12,909 nt of DNA from an uncultured Collinsella sp. (lineage in GTDB: Bacteria > Actinomycetota > Coriobacteriia > Coriobacteriales > Coriobacteriaceae). The stretch's first letter is position 1. Every line of letters starts with the position of its first letter. Made by a program: the position numbers and the translations under genes. Below, piece after piece: positions 1-6,525 of this stretch. The notes beneath the pieces are model-generated. The model saw only the letters and a program-made list of their open reading frames with translations, was not told the origin of the DNA and did not search any database. Where the stretch lies: assembly GCA_934654605.1 (NCBI GenBank), contig CAKUGH010000045.1:1-12909 (forward strand), in the 5' to 3' direction.

Positions 1-12
1 GTAAGACCTTAT

Positions 13-201
13 TTAGGAGCGCGCAACCTTGCCGGACTTGAGGCAGGTGGAGCAAACGTTCATCTTGCGACGGTGACCATCGACGACGACGTAGACGCGC
101 TGGATGTTGGGGCGGAACTTACGGTTGGTGACGCGGTGAGAGTGGCTGATGGAGCGACCGGCAACGGGGTGCTTACCGCAAACTTCGCAAACTTTGGACA
201 T
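13..201 (-). CDS. rpmB: 50S ribosomal protein L28, zinc-binding (C+) form
   Basis: Small basic protein of 62 residues that binds 23S rRNA in the large ribosomal subunit. The N-terminal half (VCEVCGKHPVAGRSISHSHR) and the NRKFRPNIQ segment are typical of bacterial L28. Two CxxC pairs, C5/C8 and C50/C53, form a complete four-cysteine zinc ribbon, so this is the zinc-containing version rather than the cysteine-free paralogue some actinobacteria use under zinc limitation. The start is the ATG at 201-199, with the ribosome binding site AAGGAGGG (208-215) at good spacing. An in-frame ATG at 249 would add 16 residues unlike L28 and lies about where transcription should begin, so it is rejected. It stands alone on the minus strand, divergent from the pyr operon; what follows it lies outside the window. 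Confidence 0.97.
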   Translation of the reverse strand: MSKVCEVCGKHPVAGRSISHSHRVTNRKFRPNIQRVYVVVDGHRRKMNVCSTCLKSGKVARS

Positions 202-255
202 AACTGACCCTCCTTGGGCGACAAACGAACATGTCGCGTTAACAAACAAGCCTGA

Positions 256-264
256 ACTATAGCA
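256..264 (-). promoter_or_regulatory. Extended -10 promoter of rpmB
   Basis: Read on the minus strand this is TGCTATAGT: a TATAGT -10 hexamer preceded by the TGn extension. I see no good -35 hexamer at 16-18 bases, which is tolerated when an extended -10 is present. Predicted transcription start is near 249, giving a 5' leader of about 48 bases before the rpmB ATG. Motif match only. Confidence 0.5.
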
Positions 265-488
265 CAGAAGCAGCTCCCTGTGCGTAATCTACACAGAGAT
301 ATTCCTCTTTTGGCGATAGTGCCCACGCCACGGCCCTGGACGTAGATCCGATTTGCGTGTAGCAGAGGGGATTATGCCAGCTCGAACCGAGGTTTTCAAG
401 CTCGTCCCACAAATATATATAGGTTTATGGAGTGATTGGGCCCGTTTACGGATTGCCCGCTATTTATGCTCGCAATTGAGCTCGAGGT

Positions 489-498
489 TGGCTACACT
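489..498 (+). promoter_or_regulatory. Candidate pyr operon promoter (-10 region)
   Basis: TACACT at 493-498 fits the TAnnnT -10 pattern common in actinobacteria, with TG four bases upstream of the hexamer (489-490), one base off the ideal extended -10 position. No clear -35 is present at 16-18 bases; the nearest, TTGAGC at 476-481, is too close. Initiation near 505 would place the start just before the first leader hairpin at 508, which is where a PyrR-type attenuator should begin. That positional fit is the main support. Confidence 0.4.
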
Positions 499-507
499 AT
501 CCCTTGA

Positions 508-537
508 CCATTAAAGGGGTACGAGATACCCACATGG
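508..537 (+). promoter_or_regulatory. pyr leader: candidate PyrR-binding anti-antiterminator hairpin
   Basis: Lower stem CCAT (508-511) pairs with ATGG (534-537). An asymmetric internal loop follows (512-516 against 532-533), then the upper stem GGGTA (517-521) pairs with TACCC (527-531) around the loop CGAGA (522-526). Stem, lopsided internal loop and purine-rich CnGnGA-like terminal loop are the known features of the PyrR binding loop in Bacillus; the loop here is one base shorter than that consensus. Forming this hairpin consumes 527-534, which the antiterminator needs. Assignment to PyrR is inferred from position next to pyrR and from architecture. Confidence 0.6.
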
Positions 538-585
538 AATTACATAGCTGCCAATCGAGCAGCCCTTCCTGTGGGTGTCTGGTCC
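518..585 (+). promoter_or_regulatory. pyr leader: antiterminator pairing
   Basis: Bases 524-534 (AGATACCCACA) pair with 570-580 (TGTGGGTGTCT) over 11 consecutive positions: ten Watson-Crick pairs and one G-U. The helix continues past a G-G mismatch (523/581) with 521-522 to 582-583 and, after a bulged T at 520, 518-519 to 584-585. It ties up most of the 5' arm of the downstream terminator and cannot coexist with the 508-537 hairpin. A small hairpin, GCTGC (547-551) with GCAGC (559-563), fits inside its loop. Confidence 0.65.
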
Positions 586-614
586 GCTTTGAGCGGTCGG
601 GCATCTATTTTTTT
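572..614 (+). terminator. pyr leader attenuator: intrinsic terminator upstream of pyrR
   Basis: Bases 572-588 pair with 592-607 in a 16-bp stem with one bulged T (583) and the loop TTG (589-591). The top five pairs (CCGCT with AGCGG) are perfect and the lower part contains five G-U pairs. Seven T residues (608-614) follow at once. It lies upstream of the first gene of the operon with no gene to terminate in front of it on this strand, so it acts as a conditional terminator for the downstream genes. Confidence 0.8.
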
Positions 615-641
615 GACTGTGTCAGCAGTCAAGACATGTGA

Positions 642-1238
<597 letters not shown>

Positions 1239-1242
1239 TACC

Positions 1243-2187
1243 GTGGCGTTCAACCATAAGCACCTGATCGACATTACCGAGTACTCCGAAGAGGACATCA
1301 AGCTCATCCTCGAGACCGCCAAGGCGTTCTCCGAGGTCAACGAGCGTGCCATCAAGAAGGTTCCCACGCTCAAGGGCAAGACCATCGTCAACATGTTCAA
1401 CGAGCCCTCGACGCGCACCCGCAGCTCCTTCGAGCTCGCCGAGAAGCGTCTTTCGGCCGACAGCCTCAACTTCGGCGGTTCCTCGACCTCCACGGTCAAG
1501 GGCGAAAGCCTCGTCGACACCGTCGAGACCCTCAACGCCTACAAGATCGACTGCATCGTCGTGCGCGACAAGCATGCCGGCGCCCCCTACATCGTCACGC
1601 AGAACTCGCCCGCGAGCGTCATCTGCGCCGGCGACGGTAAGCACAACCATCCCACGCAGGCCCTGCTCGACCTGTACACCATCTGGGAGCACAAGGGTGA
1701 CTTCCACGGACTGAAGGTCGCTGTCGTCGGCGATATCGCCCACTCCCGCGTCTGCGGTTCTCTGATCCCCGCCCTTAAGATCATGGGCTGCGAGACCTAC
1801 GCCGTCGCCCCCGGCACGCTGCTGCCGCCGGCGCCCGAGGTCCTGGGCTGCGACCACGTGACGAGCGACCTCGATTCCGTCCTTCCCGAGCTGGACGTCG
1901 TCTATATGCTGCGCGTGCAGCAGGAGCGCCTCGAGGGTGCTCCGTTCCCGACCATTCGCGAGTACCACAAGCTCTTCGGCCTGACCAAGGACCGCGAGAA
2001 GCTCATGAAGCCCGACGCGATCATCTGCCACCCGGGTCCCATCAACCGCGGCGTCGAGTTCGACTCCTATATGGCCGACCACCCGCAACGCTCCGTCATC
2101 CTGGAGCAGGTCTACGCCGGTATTTGCGTGCGTATGGCTATCCTGTATCTGCTGCTTGGAGGTGCCGATAATGGCCTTGCTTCTTAA
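1243..2187 (+). CDS. pyrB: Aspartate carbamoyltransferase catalytic subunit
   Basis: Condenses carbamoyl phosphate with aspartate to carbamoyl-aspartate, the committed step of pyrimidine synthesis, as a cytosolic trimer. Numbered from the GTG at 1243 (314 residues), the carbamoyl-phosphate motif STRTR is at 56-60, the loop serine/lysine segment STSTVKGES at about 82-90, HPTQALLDL begins at 136, GDIAHSRV lies at 163-170, MLRVQQER at 222-229 (the LRxQxER signature that separates it from ornithine carbamoyltransferase), and HPGPINRG at 263-270. An upstream in-frame GTG at 1231 would overlap pyrR and adds four residues; ribosome binding site spacing favours 1243. No pyrI regulatory subunit gene is adjacent, so feedback control probably acts through PyrR. 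Confidence 0.97.
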   Translation: MAFNHKHLIDITEYSEEDIKLILETAKAFSEVNERAIKKVPTLKGKTIVNMFNEPSTRTRSSFELAEKRLSADSLNFGGSSTSTVKGESLVDTVETLNAYKIDCIVVRDKHAGAPYIVTQNSPASVICAGDGKHNHPTQALLDLYTIWEHKGDFHGLKVAVVGDIAHSRVCGSLIPALKIMGCETYAVAPGTLLPPAPEVLGCDHVTSDLDSVLPELDVVYMLRVQQERLEGAPFPTIREYHKLFGLTKDREKLMKPDAIICHPGPINRGVEFDSYMADHPQRSVILEQVYAGICVRMAILYLLLGGADNGLAS

Positions 2188-3460
2188 GAATGCCCACGTC
2201 GTCGACCCGTCTGTCGAGCTTGACGGTGTCGTTGACGTCCTGATCGACGGCGACAAAATCGTCGAGGTCGGCGAGAGCCTCGCCGTCGAGGGAGCCGAGG
2301 TCCGCGACCTTTCCGGCAAGTACCTCGTCCCCGGCCTGGTGGACATGCACGTCCATCTGCGTGAGCCCGGCTACGAGGTCAAAGAGGACATCGAGAGCGG
2401 TACCCGCGCTGCTGCCAAGGGCGGCTTCACCGGTGTGTGCTCCATGCCCAACACCGTCCCCGTCACCGATAACGGCGCCGTCGTGGAGTTCGTCAAGTCC
2501 CGCGCTGCCGAGGTCGGTCACTGCCGCGTCTATCCGTCGGGCGCCATGACCCGCGGTCTTAAGGGCGAGGCCATGTCCGAGATGGGCGATATGGTCGCCC
2601 ATGGCGCCGTCGCCTTCACCGACGACGGTCGCGGCGTGCAGGGTGCAGGCATGCTCCGTCGTTGCATGGACTACGGCAAGATGTTCGGCAAGGTCTTTAT
2701 GAGCCATTGCCAGGACGAGGACCTGGTCGGTCACGGCCAGATCAACGAGGGCAAGGTCTCTACCCGTCTGGCCCTCGAGGGCTGGCCGGCGGCAGGCGAG
2801 GAGCTGCAGATCGCTCGCGATATCGAGATCGCCAAGCTGACCGGTGCCAAGCTGCACATCCAGCACATCTCCACCGCCCATGGCCTGGAGCTCGTGCGTG
2901 CCGGTAAGGCAGCTGGCGTGCAGGTCACCTGCGAGGCCACCCCGCACCACATGTTCCTGACCGAGAACGACCTGGACGAGACCTACAACACCTCGCTCAA
3001 GGTCAACCCGCCGCTGCGTACCGACGAGGACGCCGAGGCTATCCGCCAGGGCGTCATCGACGGCACCGTCGACGCTATCGTCACCGACCACGCTCCCCAC
3101 ACCCCGTGGGAGAAGGCCCGCGAGTTCGAGCTTGCGCCCTTCGGCATGATCGGCCTCGAGACCTCGCTGGCGCTCGTGCTCACCGAGCTGGTCAACACCG
3201 GTAAGATGGGTATGGGCCGCATGGTCGAGCTCATGGCCATCAAGCCGCGTGAGATCTTGGGTCTGGACCAGGTTCAGGTCAAGGCGGGCTCCGTTGCCGA
3301 CCTGACCGTCTTCGATCCCACCGTCACCTGGACGGTCGGCGAGGACGGCTACGAGTCGCGCGCCGAGAACTCCGGTTTTGCCGGCCGCACGCTCACCGGC
3401 CGTGCCACCGATGTGTTTGTCGGCGGCAAGCAGACGCTTGCCGACGGCTGCATCTGCTAG
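2171..3460 (+). CDS. pyrC: Dihydroorotase, class I
   Basis: Zinc amidohydrolase that cyclises carbamoyl-aspartate to dihydroorotate. The 429-residue length and the HVHLREPG signature mark the class I (Bacillus-like) form. Expected metal and catalytic residues are all visible: H60 and H62 with R64 in DMHVHLRE, D151/D152 in FTDDGRGV, H179 in MSHCQDE, H232 in IQHIST, and D306 with H307/H310 in VTDHAPH. The ATG at 2171 is preceded by GGAGG (2158-2162) at 8 bases and lies inside the end of pyrB, a 17-base overlap that suggests translational coupling. A TTG at 2156 would extend it by five residues but has no site. It is followed by a hairpin terminator, not by the next gene directly. Confidence 0.97.
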   Translation: MALLLKNAHVVDPSVELDGVVDVLIDGDKIVEVGESLAVEGAEVRDLSGKYLVPGLVDMHVHLREPGYEVKEDIESGTRAAAKGGFTGVCSMPNTVPVTDNGAVVEFVKSRAAEVGHCRVYPSGAMTRGLKGEAMSEMGDMVAHGAVAFTDDGRGVQGAGMLRRCMDYGKMFGKVFMSHCQDEDLVGHGQINEGKVSTRLALEGWPAAGEELQIARDIEIAKLTGAKLHIQHISTAHGLELVRAGKAAGVQVTCEATPHHMFLTENDLDETYNTSLKVNPPLRTDEDAEAIRQGVIDGTVDAIVTDHAPHTPWEKAREFELAPFGMIGLETSLALVLTELVNTGKMGMGRMVELMAIKPREILGLDQVQVKAGSVADLTVFDPTVTWTVGEDGYESRAENSGFAGRTLTGRATDVFVGGKQTLADGCIC

Positions 3461-3480
3461 CATAGCCTTATCGCTTTTGT

Positions 3481-3513
3481 GCGCGGCGCCCTTGCGGTGC
3501 CGCGCTTTCTGTT
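3481..3513 (+). terminator. Intra-operon intrinsic terminator between pyrC and pyrK
   Basis: GCGCGGCGCC (3481-3490) pairs with GGTGCCGCGC (3496-3505): ten pairs, one of them G-U, around the loop CTTGC, then TTTCTGTT. The T tract is interrupted, so termination may be partial. I found no convincing competing structure upstream, so constitutive attenuation of pyrKDF relative to pyrRBC is the simplest reading. Confidence 0.65.
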
Positions 3514-3521
3514 CGCCTGAA

Positions 3522-3537
3522 CCATGCAATCGCATGG
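3522..3537 (+). promoter_or_regulatory. Small hairpin just ahead of the pyrK ribosome binding site
   Basis: CCATGC (3522-3527) and GCATGG (3532-3537) form a perfect 6-bp stem with an AATC loop. It ends seven bases before GGAG (3544-3547), the pyrK ribosome binding site. It may affect translation or mRNA 5' end stability; no function is shown. Confidence 0.3.
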
Positions 3538-3552
3538 GGGATTGGAGCGTCT

Positions 3553-4344
3553 ATGCCCACACCTTCCACTGCACGCATGCACGACTTCGAGGTCGTCTCG
3601 AACAAGGAGATCGCCGACGGCATCTTCTCGCTCGTAATCTCGGCCCCCAAGCTTGCAAGTGCGCTCAAGCCCGGTCAGTTCGTGAATATCGCCGTGCCCG
3701 GCGATGCGTCCTCGCTGCTTCGCGTGCCCCTGAGCTTCTATCGCGCCGACGCCGAGGCCGGCACCGTCGAGCTGTGGTACGCCGTCGTGGGCGACGATAC
3801 CCGTCGTCTGTCGCAGATGGCCCCTGGCTCCACCTCCAACTTGCTGGGCCCCGGCGGCCGCGGCTGGCTTGTGCCCGAGGGCACCAGGAAGGCCCTGCTC
3901 GTGGCGGGCGGCATTGGTGTTCCGCCCGTGCTCTGCCTGGCTGACATGCTTGCCGAGCAGGGTGTGGATGTTGACGTGTGCCTGGGCTTTGGCACCGCGT
4001 CCAAGGCCGTGGGCATCGATGAGTTCCGCGCGCTGGGTGCCACGGTCAACGTGTGCACCGACGACGGCTCGTTGGGCACACATGGCTTCTGCACCGATCC
4101 TGCCGCCGAGCTGCTTGGCGAGGGCGGCTACGACTACGTCGCCAGCTGCGGCCCCGCCGTCATGATGAAGAAGGTCGCCGCCGCTGCCGCGAAGGCCGGC
4201 GCGTACTGCGAGGTGTCGCTCGAGCGCATGATGAGCTGTGGCTTTGGCGCCTGCAACACCTGCAATGTCGAGACGGTCGACGGTATGAAGGGCGCCTGCA
4301 TGTGCGGCCCCGTGTTCGATGCTTCCAAGGTGGTGGTCTTCTAG
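3553..4344 (+). CDS. pyrK: Dihydroorotate dehydrogenase B, electron transfer subunit (PyrK)
   Basis: FAD and [2Fe-2S] protein that pairs with PyrD and passes electrons from dihydroorotate to NAD+. 263 residues. The FAD-binding beta-barrel holds LLRVPLSFY (55-63), the RxxS-type flavin motif. The NAD domain starts at LLVAGGIGVPP (115-125) and contains SCGPAVMM (198-205). The C-terminal iron-sulfur cysteines are C229, C234, C237 and C249, in MSCGFGACNTC and GACMCGPVF; C251 is an extra cysteine next to the fourth ligand. The ATG at 3553 has GGAG at 3544-3547. It abuts pyrD in a TAGTG overlap. Related flavoproteins (sulfide dehydrogenase and glutamate synthase small-subunit types) share the fold, but the pyrD partner settles the identity. 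Confidence 0.94.
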   Translation: MPTPSTARMHDFEVVSNKEIADGIFSLVISAPKLASALKPGQFVNIAVPGDASSLLRVPLSFYRADAEAGTVELWYAVVGDDTRRLSQMAPGSTSNLLGPGGRGWLVPEGTRKALLVAGGIGVPPVLCLADMLAEQGVDVDVCLGFGTASKAVGIDEFRALGATVNVCTDDGSLGTHGFCTDPAAELLGEGGYDYVASCGPAVMMKKVAAAAAKAGAYCEVSLERMMSCGFGACNTCNVETVDGMKGACMCGPVFDASKVVVF

Positions 4345-5267
4345 TGGGTACCGTGAACATGGCCGTCGATTTCGGCGGCGTCATGATGCAGAACCCCATC
4401 AACACCGCAGCCGGTACCTTTGGCTACGGTTGGCAGTTCCAGAACTTCTTCGATGTCTCCCAGTTGGGCGCCATCACCACCAAGGGCTGCGCTGCCGAGC
4501 CCTGGCCCGGCAATCCCGCACCCCGCATGGCCGAGATCCCCGGCGGCATGATCAATTCCGTGGGCCTGCAGAACCCCGGTGTGGCCGCTTTCGCCCGCGA
4601 GTCCGGTCCGTGGCTCGAGCAGCTCTCCAAGGACGGCTGCCAGGTCATCTGCCAGGTTGCCGGTCATTCCGTTGACGAGTTTGTCCGTGCGCTTGAGATG
4701 TATGTTGAGCTGTGCCCCTGGGCTGCCGGCTATGAGATCAACGTGAGCTGCCCCAACATTGCCGCTGGCGGTGCCGCCATGGGCTCCACGCCCGAGGGCG
4801 CTTCTGGCGTCATGGCCGCCTGCCGCAAGGTGACCGACAAGCCGCTGTTCGTAAAGATGGCTCCGGTCAACGTTGCCGAGATTGCCAAGGCTCTCGAGGC
4901 CGCCGGTGCCGATGGCCTTTCGGTCATCAACTCCATCCAGGGTATGGCCATCGACGTCCACACCCGCAAGTCCCGCGTGGCCAAGCCCAAGGGCGGCCTT
5001 TCGGGCCCGCTGTGCCACCACATCGCCGTGCGCATGGTCTGGGAGGTTGCCCAGGCCGTCGATATCCCCATCAACGGCGTCGGCGGCGTCATGACCGGTG
5101 AAGACGCGGCCGAGTTTATCCTGGCTGGCGCTACCTGCGTGTCGGTCGGTATGGCCAACTTCGTCGATCCGTGCGCCTCGATCAAGATCGCGCACGAGCT
5201 CGAGGCCTGGGCCGAGTCCCAGGGCGTTAAGGACATCAACGAGCTGGTAGGTGCTTTCGAATGCTAG
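4344..5267 (+). CDS. pyrD: Dihydroorotate dehydrogenase, class 1B catalytic subunit
   Basis: FMN barrel enzyme oxidising dihydroorotate to orotate, working with PyrK as an NAD-dependent pair. Numbered from 4344 (307 residues): TTKGCAAEPWPGN (45-57), NSVGLQNPG (71-79), NVSCPN with catalytic C136 (a cysteine base marks class 1; class 2 uses serine), VKMAP with K171, and NGVGGVMTGEDA (244-255) for the FMN phosphate. The start is uncertain. GTG at 4344 overlaps the pyrK stop (TAGTG), GTG at 4353 and ATG at 4359 are in the same frame, and none has a strong ribosome binding site. I chose 4344 for coupling and usual length; 4359 would give 302 residues. The frame stays open upstream to 4053, but that part is antisense-free overlap with pyrK and not real coding. 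Confidence 0.93.
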   Translation: MGTVNMAVDFGGVMMQNPINTAAGTFGYGWQFQNFFDVSQLGAITTKGCAAEPWPGNPAPRMAEIPGGMINSVGLQNPGVAAFARESGPWLEQLSKDGCQVICQVAGHSVDEFVRALEMYVELCPWAAGYEINVSCPNIAAGGAAMGSTPEGASGVMAACRKVTDKPLFVKMAPVNVAEIAKALEAAGADGLSVINSIQGMAIDVHTRKSRVAKPKGGLSGPLCHHIAVRMVWEVAQAVDIPINGVGGVMTGEDAAEFILAGATCVSVGMANFVDPCASIKIAHELEAWAESQGVKDINELVGAFEC

Positions 5268-5977
5268 AGACCGATGCCCGCGACCGCGTTATCGTCGCCC
5301 TCGACTGCGACCGTGAGCGTGCGCTCGAGCTCGCCCATGAGCTTTCGGGCCATGCCGCCTGGCTCAAGGTGGGTATGACGCTCTATTACGCCGAGGGTCC
5401 CGAGATCGTCAAGACCTTTAAGGACCTGGGCTTCAAGGTCTTCCTCGACCTTAAGTTCCATGACATTCCGCATCAGGTGCGCGGTGCCGCTCGCTCGGCC
5501 TCGCTTGCCGGTGCCGACTTGCTTTCGGTTCACGGCTTGGGTTCGGGTGCTATGCTCGCCGCCTGCCGCGAGGGTGCTGAGGAGGCACGCGAGGATCGAG
5601 CCAAGCTCGTCGCCATTACTGTGCTTACGAGCATGAATCAGGATGCGTTGAGCGAGATCGGCGTCGAGTCGCCCGTTGCCGAGGAGGCCGCCCGTCTGGC
5701 AAAACTCGCTCAGGCCAACGGTATTGACGGCATCGTGTGCTCGCCGATGGAGGCTCATGACATGCGCGAGCTGCTGGGCCCCGATGCGCTGATTGTGACC
5801 CCGGGCGTGCGTCCGGTTGGTGCTGCGCTGGGCGATCAGTCCCGCGTGGCCACGCCTTCCCAGGCTATCGAGCGCGGCGCGAGCCATATCGTGGTGGGCC
5901 GCCCCATTACCGGCGCCGACGATCCGGTTGCCGCGTTTGACGCCATCGTTGCCGAGCTGGTCGAAAACGTCGCGTAA
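5261..5977 (+). CDS. pyrF: Orotidine 5'-phosphate decarboxylase
   Basis: Last step to UMP: decarboxylates OMP. 238 residues, the usual length of the short, Bacillus/E. coli-type (group 1) enzyme, in contrast to the longer form of mycobacteria. VIVALDCD (10-17) carries the first Asp, WLKVGMTLYY (34-43) the phosphate-side Lys, and FLDLKFHDIPHQV (61-73) the catalytic DxKxxD (D63, K65, D68). VTPGVRP and VVGRPIT near the C terminus are phosphate-binding loops. The ATG at 5261 lies inside pyrD (7-base overlap) with TAGGTG eight bases upstream. It ends the operon; a large terminator hairpin follows. Confidence 0.97.
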   Translation: MLETDARDRVIVALDCDRERALELAHELSGHAAWLKVGMTLYYAEGPEIVKTFKDLGFKVFLDLKFHDIPHQVRGAARSASLAGADLLSVHGLGSGAMLAACREGAEEAREDRAKLVAITVLTSMNQDALSEIGVESPVAEEAARLAKLAQANGIDGIVCSPMEAHDMRELLGPDALIVTPGVRPVGAALGDQSRVATPSQAIERGASHIVVGRPITGADDPVAAFDAIVAELVENVA

Positions 5978-6022
5978 AAGATTCCCTCAAGTCACCACTT
6001 TTGGGTCTCATTAGCACAAATT

Positions 6023-6088
6023 AGCCCCTGTGCCTGCGTAAACTTTCACATCCTTTGTGTGGAATCGCAGGTCAGGGGCTCATCTTTT
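6023..6088 (+). terminator. Terminator after the pyr operon
   Basis: AGCCCCTG (6023-6030) pairs perfectly with CAGGGGCT (6073-6080), then across a small internal loop CCTGCG (6033-6038) pairs with CGCAGG (6066-6071). CACA (6047-6050) with TGTG (6056-6059) can close the tip. The short T tract TCTTTT (6083-6088) follows. It separates pyrF from mihF; the stem is unusually long for a simple terminator. Confidence 0.65.
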
Positions 6089-6140
6089 AGCGCGATATAT
6101 TGCACTTTTTGCGGGTATCGTCTAACCTATGGAGCCGCGA

Positions 6141-6172
6141 TTGAGCATTTTGTACGTTTTACGTGCTAAAAT
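6141..6172 (+). promoter_or_regulatory. Promoter of the mihF-gmk-rpoZ-thiI cluster
   Basis: TGCTAAAAT (6164-6172) is an extended -10 with five of six hexamer matches. The nearest -35-like hexamer, TTGAGC (6141-6146), is 20 bases away, longer than ideal. Transcription would start near 6179, leaving about 38 bases before the mihF ATG. A second weak candidate is TTGCAC (6100-6105) with TAACCT (6123-6128) at 17 bases. Confidence 0.5.
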
Positions 6173-6216
6173 GCCAAATATTGAATCAGATATAACCCAA
6201 CTACTTGGAGGTACGA

Positions 6217-6525
6217 ATGGCACTCCCTCAGCTTACCGATGAGCAGCGCAAGCAGGCTCTTGAGAAGGCTGCCGCCGCACGTCACGCTCGCGCAGAGCTC
6301 CGTGAGCAGATCAAGAAGGGCGAGAAGTCCCTCGAGTCCGTGCTCAACTCCGATGACCCCATTGCTTCCCGCATGAAGGTTTCCACCCTCATCGAGTCTC
6401 TCCCCGGTTATGGCAAGGCCAAGGCCGCCAAGATCATGGAGGAGCTCGGCATCTCCGCTACCCGTCGCGTCCAGGGCCTTGGCGTCCGTCAGCGCGAGCA
6501 GCTCCTCGAGCAGCTGACCAAATAA
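6217..6525 (+). CDS. mihF: Actinobacterial integration host factor (mIHF), nucleoid protein
   Basis: 102-residue DNA-binding protein of the actinobacterial mIHF family, unrelated in fold to proteobacterial IHF. It has a basic N-terminal helix (ARHARAELREQIKKGE, 21-36) and a helix-two-turns-helix domain with SLPGYGKAKAAKIMEELGI (61-79), followed by RRVQGLGVRQREQLL (83-97). In Mycobacterium the family bends DNA, shapes the nucleoid and serves phage integrases. The ATG at 6217 has GGAGG (6207-6211) at five bases; a TTG at 6205 overlaps that site and is rejected. It leads the mihF-gmk-rpoZ cluster and ends TAA immediately before the gmk GTG. Gene symbol is by family and synteny. Confidence 0.93.
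   Translation: MALPQLTDEQRKQALEKAAAARHARAELREQIKKGEKSLESVLNSDDPIASRMKVSTLIESLPGYGKAKAAKIMEELGISATRRVQGLGVRQREQLLEQLTK

Noticed and set aside
202..249. N-terminal extension of rpmB to an ATG at 249
   Set aside because: The added 16 residues are not L28-like, the site AAGGAGGG serves the ATG at 201, and 249 is about where the extended -10 would start transcription.
376..400. tRNA-like T-arm on the minus strand (GGTTCGAGC)
   Set aside because: The flanking stem does not pair and no acceptor, D or anticodon arms can be drawn around it.
504..532. TTGACC (504-509) as the -35 of the pyr promoter
   Set aside because: The hexamer 17 bases on is a poor TACCCA, and initiation downstream of it would remove the first leader hairpin that fits the attenuator.
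2138..3535. Long minus-strand open frame opposite pyrC (465 codons), and similar ones opposite pyrB, pyrD, gmk and thiI
   Set aside because: They mirror strongly biased codons of the plus-strand genes (GC-rich third positions leave few stops on the other strand), match no family I recognise, and lack ribosome binding sites.
4053..4343. Upstream open extension of the pyrD frame
   Set aside because: It lies inside pyrK in another frame, gives an arginine-rich out-of-frame product, and normal class 1B PyrD length starts at 4344-4359.
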